DNA of 37,031 bases from Gemmatimonadota bacterium. Lineage in GTDB: Bacteria > Gemmatimonadota > Gemmatimonadetes > Gemmatimonadales > Gemmatimonadaceae. Below, in pieces: positions 17,281 through 26,493 of this stretch. The translations under genes were made by a program, and so were the position numbers. How positions within the stretch are numbered: the first letter of the stretch is position 1; each line of letters begins with the position of its first letter. The stretch spans positions 1 through 37,031 of the forward strand of contig JAQBPX010000010.1 in NCBI GenBank assembly GCA_028287305.1. Reading direction: 5' to 3'. Below the pieces are notes generated by a model. The model searched no databases and had not been told where the DNA came from. It saw only the letters and a program-made list of their open reading frames with translations.

Positions 17281-18519
17281 ATGAGCGCGTACCTGCTGGA
17301 CGATCCGCGCGCGCAGCAGTTCGAGCCCTTCGCGCTCACCCGCCCCGCGGGCGAGCTGCGCGCCGGCGTCGTGCTCACGCGCGAGCGCTGGCACGTGGTG
17401 CTCGGCGTGCCGGTGGCGGCATCGCTGTGCGCGCCGCACCTGGATGGGTTCGAGGAGCCCGACGCGGCCGCCGTGATCACGGGCGGCGAGATCGCGGCGG
17501 GGAGCCTGCTGGTGAATGCGCGCGCGCTGCCGGCGCTGCAGCGGGCGATGGTGGCGGACGCGCGCGCCTGGCGGATCGCGGACCGCATCGCGGCGGTGCG
17601 CGTGAACGCGGCGGTGCCGGTCGCGTCGCTGGTGAGGGGCGCGGTGAGCTTCGAGGCGCTCGCGGTGGGGGCGCAGCCGGTGGAGCTTCCGGGTCACTGG
17701 GCCGCGGAGGTGTGGGACTACGTCCGGCTGCTCCCCGAGATGCTGGCGAGCGACATCATGGCGCTCGGCGCGGCCATGAAGCCGGTGCGACCGGAGGGCT
17801 GCCTGATCATCGGCATGCATCCCGTGTTCGTGGAGCAGGGCGCGGTGATCGAGCCGCACGCGTGCTTCGACGTGTCCGCCGGGCCCGTGCTCGTGCGCGC
17901 GGGCGCACACGTCCACGCGTTCACGCGAGTGGTGGGACCGTGCAGCATCGGGCGCGGCGCGCAGGTGACCACCGACCGCGTGGCCGCCTCGAGCATCGGT
18001 GACCGCTGCAAGGTGCACGGGGAGATGAGCAACACCATCATGCTCGGGCACTGCAACAAGGGGCACGACGGATTCGTGGGGCACTCGTACCTGGGCCGCT
18101 GGGTGAACCTGGGCGCGGGCACGATCACGAGCAACCTGAAGAACACCTACGGGCCGGTGGCGCTCTGGACGCCCGGGGGCGTGCGCGACAGCGGGATGCA
18201 GTTCCTGGGCACGCTGTTCGGCGACCATGCGAAGACCGGCATCGGCACCACGCTCAACACGGGCACCGTGCTGGGCGCGGGGGCGAACGTCTTCGGCGGC
18301 GCGATGCCGGGCAAGGCCGTGCGCCCCTTCGCGTGGGGCGATGGCGAGGGCGCCTCCACGTGGCGGCAGGACAAGTTCCTCGAGGTGGCGGAGCGCGTGA
18401 TGGCGCGCCGGGACGTTGCACTCAGCGACGGGGCGCGTCGTCAACTGGAGGCCGCGTATGCGCGCGGCACCACGGGGGCGCTGGCGGATGCGTGGCACGT
18501 GACGCGAGGAGACGGGTGA
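17281..18519 (+). CDS. Alternative-type GlmU: putative sugar nucleotidyltransferase with left-handed beta-helix
   Basis: This 412-residue protein resembles the GlmU variant best known in Bacteroidota, proposed to make UDP-GlcNAc from GlcN-1-P. The N-terminal half is a divergent nucleotidyltransferase-like domain (FALTRPAGELRAGVVLTRERW). The LLPEML segment near residue 154 leads to the second half, a left-handed beta-helix with hexapeptide repeats (ASSIGDRCKVHGEMSNTIM; GHSYLGRWVNLGAGTITSNLKNTYGPV), the last typical of GlmU-type acetyltransferases. The classical GxGxRM motif is absent, so nucleotidyl transfer is not assured. It follows manC through the repeat chain. Its TGA overlaps the next GTG (GTGA). 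Confidence 0.75.
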   Translation: MSAYLLDDPRAQQFEPFALTRPAGELRAGVVLTRERWHVVLGVPVAASLCAPHLDGFEEPDAAAVITGGEIAAGSLLVNARALPALQRAMVADARAWRIADRIAAVRVNAAVPVASLVRGAVSFEALAVGAQPVELPGHWAAEVWDYVRLLPEMLASDIMALGAAMKPVRPEGCLIIGMHPVFVEQGAVIEPHACFDVSAGPVLVRAGAHVHAFTRVVGPCSIGRGAQVTTDRVAASSIGDRCKVHGEMSNTIMLGHCNKGHDGFVGHSYLGRWVNLGAGTITSNLKNTYGPVALWTPGGVRDSGMQFLGTLFGDHAKTGIGTTLNTGTVLGAGANVFGGAMPGKAVRPFAWGDGEGASTWRQDKFLEVAERVMARRDVALSDGARRQLEAAYARGTTGALADAWHVTRGDG

Positions 18520-19328
18520 AGGCCTGGATGCTGGGGAGCGGGAGCGCCGGGAACGCGGTGCTCGTGGAATGCGGCGAGACGCGCGTGCTGGTGGACTGCG
18601 GCTTCGGCACGCGCACCATGGCGATGCGGCTCAAGCTCGCGCACGTGGCGCCCGAGTCCATCTCCGCGTGCATCGTGACGCACGAGCACAGCGACCACGT
18701 GAAGGGCGTGGCGCAGGCGGCGCAGAAGTGGGGATGGTCGGTGTTCGCGACGCACGGCACCGCCGCCTGCCCCGAGCTGGCGGATGCGCAGGTGCGCACC
18801 TTTGCCGCGGGCGATTCACTGGTGATCGGGTCCATGCACGTGGAGACGCGACGCATCCCGCACGACGCAAGCGAGCCGATCGGCCTGGTGCTCGAGTCGC
18901 AGCGCAGCGGCGTGCGCATGGGCGTGGCGTACGACGTGGGGCACGTGACGGACGACGTGCGCGCGCTCTGCCGCGACCTCGACCTGCTGGTGCTCGAGTC
19001 GAACCACGACGACGGCATGCTGCGCGCGGGCCCGTATCCGTGGGTGGTGCAACAGCGCATCGCCGGCCCGCTCGGCCACCTCTCGAATCGCGAGGCCTCG
19101 GCGCTCGCCGCGGATTCACTGTCACCGAACCTGGCGCACGTGGTGCTGGCGCACCTGAGTGAGCGATGCAACGAGCCGGAGCTGGCGGCGAGCCGCACGC
19201 GGGCGGCGCTGGCGCGGGCGCGGTTTCGCGGGGCGGTGACGAGCGCGTCGCAGTCGGTGGTCGTGGGGCCGTTTGAGCCCCGCACTTCCAGACAGCGGGA
19301 TGCGGTGCAAATGGCGCTTCCTTTTTAA
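18516..19328 (+). CDS. Metallo-beta-lactamase-fold hydrolase (YycJ/WalJ-like)
   Basis: This 270-residue protein of the MBL superfamily has the metal signature THEHSDHVKG (His56, His58, Asp60, His61). It begins with GSGSAGNAVLVE, the start of the YycJ/WalJ group, and has AYDVGHVTDD, then LVLESNHDD and LGHLSNREA near the C-terminus, where later metal ligands lie. YycJ-like proteins are predicted nucleases or phosphodiesterases; the substrate is unknown. The GTG overlaps the stop of the GlmU-like gene. It ends the operon; no clear terminator is seen before the repeat island that begins at 19334. Confidence 0.85.
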   Translation: MKAWMLGSGSAGNAVLVECGETRVLVDCGFGTRTMAMRLKLAHVAPESISACIVTHEHSDHVKGVAQAAQKWGWSVFATHGTAACPELADAQVRTFAAGDSLVIGSMHVETRRIPHDASEPIGLVLESQRSGVRMGVAYDVGHVTDDVRALCRDLDLLVLESNHDDGMLRAGPYPWVVQQRIAGPLGHLSNREASALAADSLSPNLAHVVLAHLSERCNEPELAASRTRAALARARFRGAVTSASQSVVVGPFEPRTSRQRDAVQMALPF

Positions 19329-19333
19329 CTGCA

Positions 19334-19449
19334 ACGGCGGCTGGGGTGGGGCGGCTGGGGTAGGTCGGCTGGAGGTGAACTGCGCAACGGCCACGGCGCG
19401 AGCGACAACGGCGGGAATGGCGGCTGGGAACGGCGGGGGAAGGCGGCTG
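19334..19449 (+). repeat. Left G-rich repeat block of the four-helix-bundle island
   Basis: The octamer GGCGGCTG occurs four times here (19336, 19350, 19419, 19442), plus a GTCGGCTG variant at 19364. The 21 bases 19334-19354 are a perfect inverted repeat of 19905-19925. GTGAACTGCGC (19375-19385) and CACGGCGCGA (19392-19401) also recur inverted on the right at 19929-19939 and 19963-19972. Runs of GGGG make quadruplex formation possible. No gene is seen between 19329 and 19460. Confidence 0.8.
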
Positions 19450-19460
19450 ACGTGGTTCGG

Positions 19461-19847
19461 CTACTTTCGGAAGAAACGGCGCTCCTCGTTCTCGCCCCGT
19501 TCACGCACCGTCTTCATCAGGCCCGTGAGCAGCTGCTGGATGTGAGCGATCGTTTTCTGCGCTTCGGCCAGGAATCGGCTCGTGGGGTACGCGCGCTTCG
19601 CGCGCCGTAACTGCGTGGTGGCCTCGGCTACACTGCCCATTCCCGTGGACAGGTACTGGTAATACTCCTTGTTCGTTTCCTTCTTGCTGCCTTCAGCGAT
19701 CGCGTCCGGAATCGAGCCCGTCGATCGCTCGAGTTGCAGCAGCACGGGTCGCCGCAGCGACCGCGGCATGTCGATCACGAACTGCTGCGTATCGGTCGCG
19801 AGTTTTTCGGCAAGCTGGTAGACGAGCAAATCTTCGTAGCGGCGCAT
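19461..19847 (-). CDS. Four-helix-bundle protein (23S rRNA intervening-sequence protein family)
   Basis: This 128-residue, all-helical protein has the family pattern: RRYEDLLVYQLAEKLA at the start (family: F..L.vw..a..la), RSLRRPVLLQLERSTGSIPDAIAEGS, KEYYQYLSTGMGSVAEATTQL, then a final helix. The family was first met as ORFs in intervening sequences inside 23S rRNA genes, and also occurs as free-standing genes; its function is not known. Here no rRNA is nearby. The ATG at 19847 is preferred; an in-frame TTG two codons upstream is possible. The gene is bracketed by inverted G-rich repeats and lies convergent to the MBL gene, between two otherwise ordinary operons, which suggests an inserted cassette. 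Confidence 0.85.
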   Translation of the reverse strand: MRRYEDLLVYQLAEKLATDTQQFVIDMPRSLRRPVLLQLERSTGSIPDAIAEGSKKETNKEYYQYLSTGMGSVAEATTQLRRAKRAYPTSRFLAEAQKTIAHIQQLLTGLMKTVRERGENEERRFFRK

Positions 19848-19904
19848 GCGCAAGGTTGAACTCGCGCAGGGCCCACTCCGTCATCGACTCCACGCGCGCC
19901 GTAC

Positions 19905-20030
19905 CCGCCCCACCCCAGCCGCCGTCCCGCGCAGTTCACGCGCCCTTCCGATTGTCTGCGGTTCGCGCCGTGGTCGTTGCGCTCCTCTCCGTCAGCCGCC
20001 CTGCCCCAGCCGCCCCACCTCAGCCGCCGT
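19905..20030 (-). repeat. Right repeat block of the four-helix-bundle island
   Basis: The complement CAGCCGCC occurs four times (19916, 19993, 20007, 20021), all opposite in orientation to the left block. The stretch 19905-19925 pairs perfectly with 19334-19354. The region 19848-20098 contains only this block and the groEL terminator; I see no gene in it. The G-rich strand is the one transcribed with the four-helix-bundle gene. Confidence 0.8.
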
Positions 20031-20068
20031 CAAAACAAGAACGGGCCCCGGCATCGCCGGGGCCCGTT
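20031..20068 (-). terminator. groESL intrinsic terminator
   Basis: A perfect 13-bp stem (AACGGGCCCCGGC, 20040-20052, with GCCGGGGCCCGTT, 20056-20068) has a 3-base loop and is followed on the minus strand by CTTGTTTTG. It lies about 30 bp past the groEL stop. A T-run also follows on the plus strand (20073-20077), so the hairpin may work in both directions and insulate the repeat island. Confidence 0.85.
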
Positions 20069-20098
20069 CGAGTTTTTCCCGCGACAGCGGGAACGGTG

Positions 20099-22082
<1,984 letters not shown>

Positions 22083-22135
22083 TAGAACAGCCCCTCCCTG
22101 TAATGCGGTGAGGTGAATTGGATGGTGTGGTTCTA

Positions 22136-22162
22136 CTAGCACTCGTATCCGGTGAGTGCTAA
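22136..22162. promoter_or_regulatory. CIRCE operator
   Basis: Read on the plus strand, CTAGCACTC (22136-22144) and GAGTGCTAA (22154-22162) are separated by 9 bases. This matches the TTAGCACTC-N9-GAGTGCTAA consensus at 17 of 18 arm positions. CIRCE is bound by the HrcA repressor, so groESL here is expected to be HrcA-controlled and heat-inducible. It lies just downstream of the promoter, in the transcribed leader. Confidence 0.95.
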
Positions 22163-22170
22163 CAAGACGG

Positions 22171-22198
22171 AAGATACATCACTCCTCCCTGCGGTCAA
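22171..22198 (-). promoter_or_regulatory. Predicted groESL promoter
   Basis: On the minus strand TTGACC (22198-22193) and TATCTT (22176-22171) are spaced 16 bases apart. The predicted start point falls at the edge of the CIRCE, so bound HrcA would block initiation. Confidence 0.75.
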
Positions 22199-22235
22199 CC
22201 CCCGGGAGTGCGCCACGTATCTTATTGTCCCGCAA

Positions 22236-23012
22236 CTACTTGGAGAGTATCTCGAACGCCAGGCGCAACCCCACCAGCGTCAGGAACGGATCCACCTCGT
22301 CGAACTCCCGGCAGTGCGCCTTGAACGCCTCCGCCAGCCCGCCCGTCGCGATCACCAGGGGCACCTCGGCGCCAGGCCATTCCCCCTTGATCCGCCGCAC
22401 CACCCCGTCGATCGCGTCCGCTGCGCCGTAGAGGACACCCGAGCGGATGCATTCCTCCGTGCGCCGGCCGATCACCCGCTGCGGCGCCTCGATCTCCGTG
22501 GCCGGCAGCTTGGAGGTGCGCCGGAAGAGCGTCTCCGCCGAGCTTCGCACGCCGGGCATGATCACGCCCCCGATGAAGACGCCATCGCGGGTGATGCAGT
22601 CGAAGGTGGTCGCCGTGCCCAGGTCGACGACGATCGCATCGCGCCCGTGCAGGCGACTCGCCGCCAGCGTGTTGATGATCCGGTCTGCGCCGACGCTCAG
22701 CGGCTCCTCCACGTCGAGCCGGATCGGGAGCGCGGCGCGCGCGTCCACGATCACCACCGGCAGCTCGCCGAGCCACGCACGGCAGGCCTCGGCCAGGGGA
22801 GCGGTGACGGGCGGCACCACCGACCCGATCGCGATGCCGGTGACACTCGACGCGGCGATGCCGTCGCGCAGGAGCAGTGCGTGCACCACCATCCCCAGCT
22901 CGTCAGGCGTGCGCGCGGCATCGGTCGTGATGCGCCAATGACCGCGCAGCGACTCGCCGTGAAAGCAGCCGATCGTCGTCTCGGTGTTGCCGACGTCGAA
23001 GGCGAGAATCAT
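22236..23012 (-). CDS. coaX: Type III pantothenate kinase
   Basis: CoaX phosphorylates pantothenate, the first step of coenzyme A synthesis, and is not feedback-inhibited like CoaA. At 258 residues it has the ASKHA-fold pattern: MILAFDVGNTETTIGCF (phosphate-1), PLSVGADRIINTLAA, VVDLGTATTFDCI (phosphate-2), GGVIMPGVRSSAETLFRRTSKLP, and VIATGGLA near the end. The start is MILAF; the upstream extension is not family-like. The ATG overlaps the birA stop (ATGA), an order (birA-coaX) seen in many bacteria. It is the last gene of the long minus-strand run. Confidence 0.95.
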   Translation of the reverse strand: MILAFDVGNTETTIGCFHGESLRGHWRITTDAARTPDELGMVVHALLLRDGIAASSVTGIAIGSVVPPVTAPLAEACRAWLGELPVVIVDARAALPIRLDVEEPLSVGADRIINTLAASRLHGRDAIVVDLGTATTFDCITRDGVFIGGVIMPGVRSSAETLFRRTSKLPATEIEAPQRVIGRRTEECIRSGVLYGAADAIDGVVRRIKGEWPGAEVPLVIATGGLAEAFKAHCREFDEVDPFLTLVGLRLAFEILSK

Positions 23013-23761
23013 GCGTCCTCCTCGAAGATGAGCGAGCCGGCATGCGCCGATCGCAGGTCGTTCCCACACTCCACGAGCAGCGCGCCGTCGCGCGCGATGC
23101 CGCGCGCGATACCCGCAATCGGCTGGCGCAGCCGGCGGCCGAAGGCGAGGTCGCGCGCCCGCCACGCATCGCGCTCGTCGTCGCGCAGCGGCCCGATGTC
23201 CAGCGCCGCCGATCGCAGCGCGGGCACGAGCGCCGCGAGCACGTCCACTCGACGCGTGCCCTCGCGCAGCCCTGCAACCGGGAGCGACATGGGCGGCGGC
23301 GAGACGTTGAGGCCGAACCCGATCGCGATCCAGTCGGGGCGACCATCGCGCCAGCGCGCCTCCACCAGGATTCCCGCGAGCTTGCCGCGCGTGCCGCCCT
23401 CACGATCGAGCCAGAGGTCGTTGGGCCACTTCAGGCGCACCGGCGAATCGGCGAATGCGTCGAGCACCCCGGCCGCGCGCAGGCCCAGTCGCAACGAGAG
23501 CACCGACACAGCCTCCGGCGACGCCGGGCGCTCGAGCAGCGTGAGCCAGATCCCGGCGCCGGGTGCGGACTGCCATCCCCTGCCCTGCCGCCCGCGCCCC
23601 GCGCTCTGCGCGTCCGCGATCACGAGCGTGCCCGCCTCGGCGCCCTCCGCGCCCAGCGCATGCACCACGTCCAGCGTCGAGCCCACTTCGTCGAACAGCT
23701 CCACGCGCGGACATGCCGTGAGGCGCGCGATCTCCGCCGCGCCCACGCCATCGTACGACAC
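23009..23761 (-). CDS. birA: Biotin-[acetyl-CoA-carboxylase] ligase, monofunctional
   Basis: This enzyme attaches biotin to carrier proteins via biotinyl-AMP. The 250-residue product has FDEVGSTLDVVHAL, the ATP/biotin loop SAGRGRQGRGWQS (residues 53-65), LKWPNDLWLD, KLAGILVEARW and GFGLNVSPPP. There is no N-terminal helix-turn-helix, so unlike E. coli BirA it would not repress biotin genes. The GTG start lies 2 bp past the uppP stop; an ATG was not found at a better place. The C-terminal SH3-like part (GIARDGALLVEC) is present. Confidence 0.93.
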   Translation of the reverse strand: MSYDGVGAAEIARLTACPRVELFDEVGSTLDVVHALGAEGAEAGTLVIADAQSAGRGRQGRGWQSAPGAGIWLTLLERPASPEAVSVLSLRLGLRAAGVLDAFADSPVRLKWPNDLWLDREGGTRGKLAGILVEARWRDGRPDWIAIGFGLNVSPPPMSLPVAGLREGTRRVDVLAALVPALRSAALDIGPLRDDERDAWRARDLAFGRRLRQPIAGIARGIARDGALLVECGNDLRSAHAGSLIFEEDA

Positions 23762-23763
23762 GC

Positions 23764-24564
23764 TCAGCGTCGCGCGTAGACGACGAGCAGCACCGCCACG
23801 CCGACGAGCACACGGTAGATGGCGAACAGTCCGTAGCTGTGCTTCGAGACGTATCGCAGGAGGATCGTGATCGCGACCCAACCGCTCACCGCCGAGGCGA
23901 TCACCCCGATCACCAGCGGCGCGGTGACGCCGGCGCGCAGCACGCCGGGCACCTTGAGGATCGCGGCGGCGGCGATGATCGGCATGCTCATCAGGAAGCT
24001 GAACACGGCCGCGGACTCGCGCGTGAAGCCGAGCGCGCGCCCTGCCGTGATCGTGGAACCCGAGCGCGACACGCCCGGGACCAGGGCGAACACCTGCGCG
24101 AGGCCGATCACCACCGAGTCCCTGAGGGTGAGCTGCTCCAGCGGGCGCGTGGCCGACGCGGCGCGATCGACGAGCCAGAGCACCACGCCCATCACGATGA
24201 GCGCGGTGGCGACGATCGCGGGACTGCGGAACGCGGACTCCGCCGCCTTCTCCAGCAGCAGTCCCGCGATTCCGCCCGGGATCGTCGCGATGATCAGGTA
24301 GAGCACGCGGCGCTTCTCGACGGTGTCGAGGGTACGCGTTCGCAGCAGCTCGATCGCAGCCCTGGCCAGCGCGACCCACTCCGCACGGAAGTACCAGAGC
24401 ACGGCCACCAGCGTGCCGGTGTGGAGCGCGACATCGAAGGCCAGCCCGGGATCTTCCCAGCCGAGCAGCCAGGGCACCAGCGTGAGGTGTGCCGAGCTCG
24501 AGATCGGGAGGAATTCCGAGAGCCCCTGCACGAGTCCCAGCACCAGCGCCTGCAGGATCGTCAT
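23764..24564 (-). CDS. uppP: Undecaprenyl-diphosphatase (bacitracin-resistance type)
   Basis: UppP dephosphorylates undecaprenyl pyrophosphate so that the lipid carrier can be reused in cell-wall synthesis. The 266-residue integral membrane protein has both family motifs: LVQGLSEFLPISSSAHL near residue 14-30 and PGVSRSGSTITAGRALGFTRE. Further helices cover the rest. The ATG overlaps the ubiA-like stop (ATGA). Overproduction of such enzymes gives bacitracin resistance in known cases; here it is probably the ordinary recycling enzyme. Confidence 0.95.
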   Translation of the reverse strand: MTILQALVLGLVQGLSEFLPISSSAHLTLVPWLLGWEDPGLAFDVALHTGTLVAVLWYFRAEWVALARAAIELLRTRTLDTVEKRRVLYLIIATIPGGIAGLLLEKAAESAFRSPAIVATALIVMGVVLWLVDRAASATRPLEQLTLRDSVVIGLAQVFALVPGVSRSGSTITAGRALGFTRESAAVFSFLMSMPIIAAAAILKVPGVLRAGVTAPLVIGVIASAVSGWVAITILLRYVSKHSYGLFAIYRVLVGVAVLLVVYARR

Positions 24565-25367
24565 GACGTCACCAATCGGGTGAGGACCAATGCCGCGAGC
24601 ATTCCTACCATCGCCAGCTTGAACAGCCGCGGCGCGCCGGCCCCGTGCGCGCGGACGCGATGCAGGGCCAGCGCGCCCAGTGCCACTGACGGCAGTGCGA
24701 ACAGCCACAATGCCCGGTCGTGTGCCCCGAGCAGTATCACTGCCGCGAGAAACATACACGCTGCCACGGCGACGGTGACCACCGCCGCAGGCTCGCCATG
24801 CACCAGCGGAACGGTGTTCCGTCGGCCCGCGTCGCCGGGCGCGTCCTCGATGTCCTTGGACAGCTCGCGCGCGAGGTGCAGCGGCGCCGCCGCCGCCACG
24901 AGCAGGAGGCCCACGCGCATCGAGCCGGCCGAGGCTGCCCCGAAGAAGAATGGAAGTGATGCCAGCAGCGCCACGAGCAGGTTCGCCCCGATTCCGCCGA
25001 CCCGGGAGAGCCGAGCGGCATAGGCGAGCATCAACGCGAGCACCACGATGCTGAGCGCGCCGAGCAGCGGCGACGCCGCGAGCTCGAAGCCGATGGCGAG
25101 GATTGCAGCCGCCGTCGCGAAGCGCACCGCCGCCGCGCGAGTGATGGCGCCACTCGGCAGGGGCCGGCCGGGATGCGCGACGCGATCGATCTCGGTATCG
25201 GCGACGTCATTCGTCGCGTTGGCGAAGGCCGTGAGCGGAATGGCACCGAGTGCCGCCCACCACGCGGCGGACGGCAGCGCGCGCGCCGACCACCACGCTC
25301 CCACCAGTACGCCTGCCGCGGCGATCAGCGCGTTCTGCCAGCGCGCCAGCGACAGGAAGGCCCGCAC
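24561..25367 (-). CDS. UbiA-family prenyltransferase
   Basis: This 268-residue polytopic membrane enzyme joins a prenyl diphosphate to an acceptor. The first Asp-rich motif is NDVADTEIDRVAHPGRPLPSG (Asn53, Asp54, Asp57, Asp61), the second is LSKDIEDAPGD (about 169-179). The HPxRPLPSG tail resembles members acting on glycerophosphate or (bacterio)chlorophyllide acceptors more than UbiA itself. The acceptor cannot be decided from sequence. The GTG start lies one base past the bshA stop. Its neighbour uppP also handles prenyl phosphates, but a shared pathway is only inferred. Confidence 0.8.
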   Translation of the reverse strand: MRAFLSLARWQNALIAAAGVLVGAWWSARALPSAAWWAALGAIPLTAFANATNDVADTEIDRVAHPGRPLPSGAITRAAAVRFATAAAILAIGFELAASPLLGALSIVVLALMLAYAARLSRVGGIGANLLVALLASLPFFFGAASAGSMRVGLLLVAAAAPLHLARELSKDIEDAPGDAGRRNTVPLVHGEPAAVVTVAVAACMFLAAVILLGAHDRALWLFALPSVALGALALHRVRAHGAGAPRLFKLAMVGMLAALVLTRLVTS

Positions 25368-25368
25368 G

Positions 25369-26493
25369 CTACTTCAGGGCCGTCTCGTAGAATGCCTCGT
25401 AGCGCGCGACGACGGCGTCCATCGAATAGCGAACGCGGGCATCGGCCGCCGCGGCGCGACTCATCGCCTCCCACTTGCCCGGATCGCGGAGGATGGAGAG
25501 CGCGGCCTTCGCCATGCCGTCCACGTCGCCCACGGGGCAGAGTGCGCCCGTCACGCCATCCTGCACCACCTCGGGCAGCCCGCCGGCGTCGGTGCCGACC
25601 ACGGGCACGCCCGAGGCGAGCGCCTCGAGCGCGCTGAGGCCGAACGACTCACGACTCGTGGGCAGCAGGAACAGGTCGGCGGCCGCGAGCAGCGGCGCCA
25701 CCTGGTCGATCTTGCCCAGGAAGTACACATCCCGCTCGACCCCGAGCTCGCGCGCTTCCTGCTCGGCGTCCACGCGATCGGGTCCGTCGCCGACCATCAC
25801 GAGCACGCTCGGGACCTCCGCGTGCACCTTGGCGAACACCTGCACCACGTCGCGCACGCGCTTCACGGGACGGAAGTTGGAGATGTGCATCAGCACCTTC
25901 CGTCCATCGTCGAGCTGGGGCAGCTCGTTCTTGTACCGCTCCCGATCGTAGACCGCGGGATCGATGAAGTTCGGGATCACCTCGATGCGGCAGGCGGTGC
26001 AGCCGAAGGCCGACTGCGTCTCCGCCTGGAGGAATGAGCTCACCGCGCTGAGGCCATCGGAGCGCTCGATCGAGAACTTCGTGATGGCATGGAAGCTCGG
26101 GTCCTGCCCCACGATGGTGATGTCGGTGCCGTGCAGCGTGGTGAGCACCTTGATGTCGCTGCCCTGCGCGCGCAGCATCTCGCGCGCGATCCACGCGCTC
26201 GTCGCATGCGGGATGGCGTAGTGACAGTGCAGCAGGTCGAGCTTGTGGCTGAGCACCACCTCGTGCATGCGCACGGCGAGCGCGAGGTCGTACGGCGGGA
26301 ACTCGAATAGCGGATATCGGCCCACGTCCACTTCATGGAAGTAGATGCGCGGAAAGAACGCCGGCAGCCGGAAGGGCTGCTGGTACGTGATGAAGTGCAC
26401 CTCGTGGCCGCGCCGCGCGAGCGCGATGCCGAGCTCCGTGGCCACGGCGCCGGAGCCACCGTACGTCGGATAGCAGGTGATGCCGATGTTCAC
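25369..26493 (-). CDS. bshA: BshA-type glycosyltransferase (N-acetyl-alpha-D-glucosaminyl L-malate synthase)
   Basis: BshA is a GT4 enzyme that links GlcNAc to L-malate, the first step in making bacillithiol. The 374-residue protein starts with the BshA-typical MNIGITCYPTYGGSGAVATELG and has HEVHFITYQQPFRL, HCHYAIPHA, LHGTDITIVGQDP, IPNFIDPAVY, HISNFRPVKR and LFLLPTSRESFGLSALEALASGVPV. These are the features that separate BshA from other GT4 enzymes. The start is GTG, overlapping the miaA stop (GTGA). bshB and bshC are not in this window, so bacillithiol production is likely but unproven. Confidence 0.9.
   Translation of the reverse strand: MNIGITCYPTYGGSGAVATELGIALARRGHEVHFITYQQPFRLPAFFPRIYFHEVDVGRYPLFEFPPYDLALAVRMHEVVLSHKLDLLHCHYAIPHATSAWIAREMLRAQGSDIKVLTTLHGTDITIVGQDPSFHAITKFSIERSDGLSAVSSFLQAETQSAFGCTACRIEVIPNFIDPAVYDRERYKNELPQLDDGRKVLMHISNFRPVKRVRDVVQVFAKVHAEVPSVLVMVGDGPDRVDAEQEARELGVERDVYFLGKIDQVAPLLAAADLFLLPTSRESFGLSALEALASGVPVVGTDAGGLPEVVQDGVTGALCPVGDVDGMAKAALSILRDPGKWEAMSRAAAADARVRYSMDAVVARYEAFYETALK

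Noticed and set aside
15364-18498. Minus-strand open frame of about 1000 codons opposite the Roadblock-manC-GlmU-like genes
   Set aside because: Same mirror effect; all five plus-strand genes have recognisable families and good starts.
19461-19847. An intervening sequence inside a 23S rRNA gene
   Set aside because: No rRNA sequence is recognisable on either side; the neighbours are an MBL protein gene and groEL.
22083-22142. Longer GroES start
   Set aside because: The upstream in-frame codons cover the leader and part of the [16 protein letters not shown] with its ribosome binding site fits the family start.
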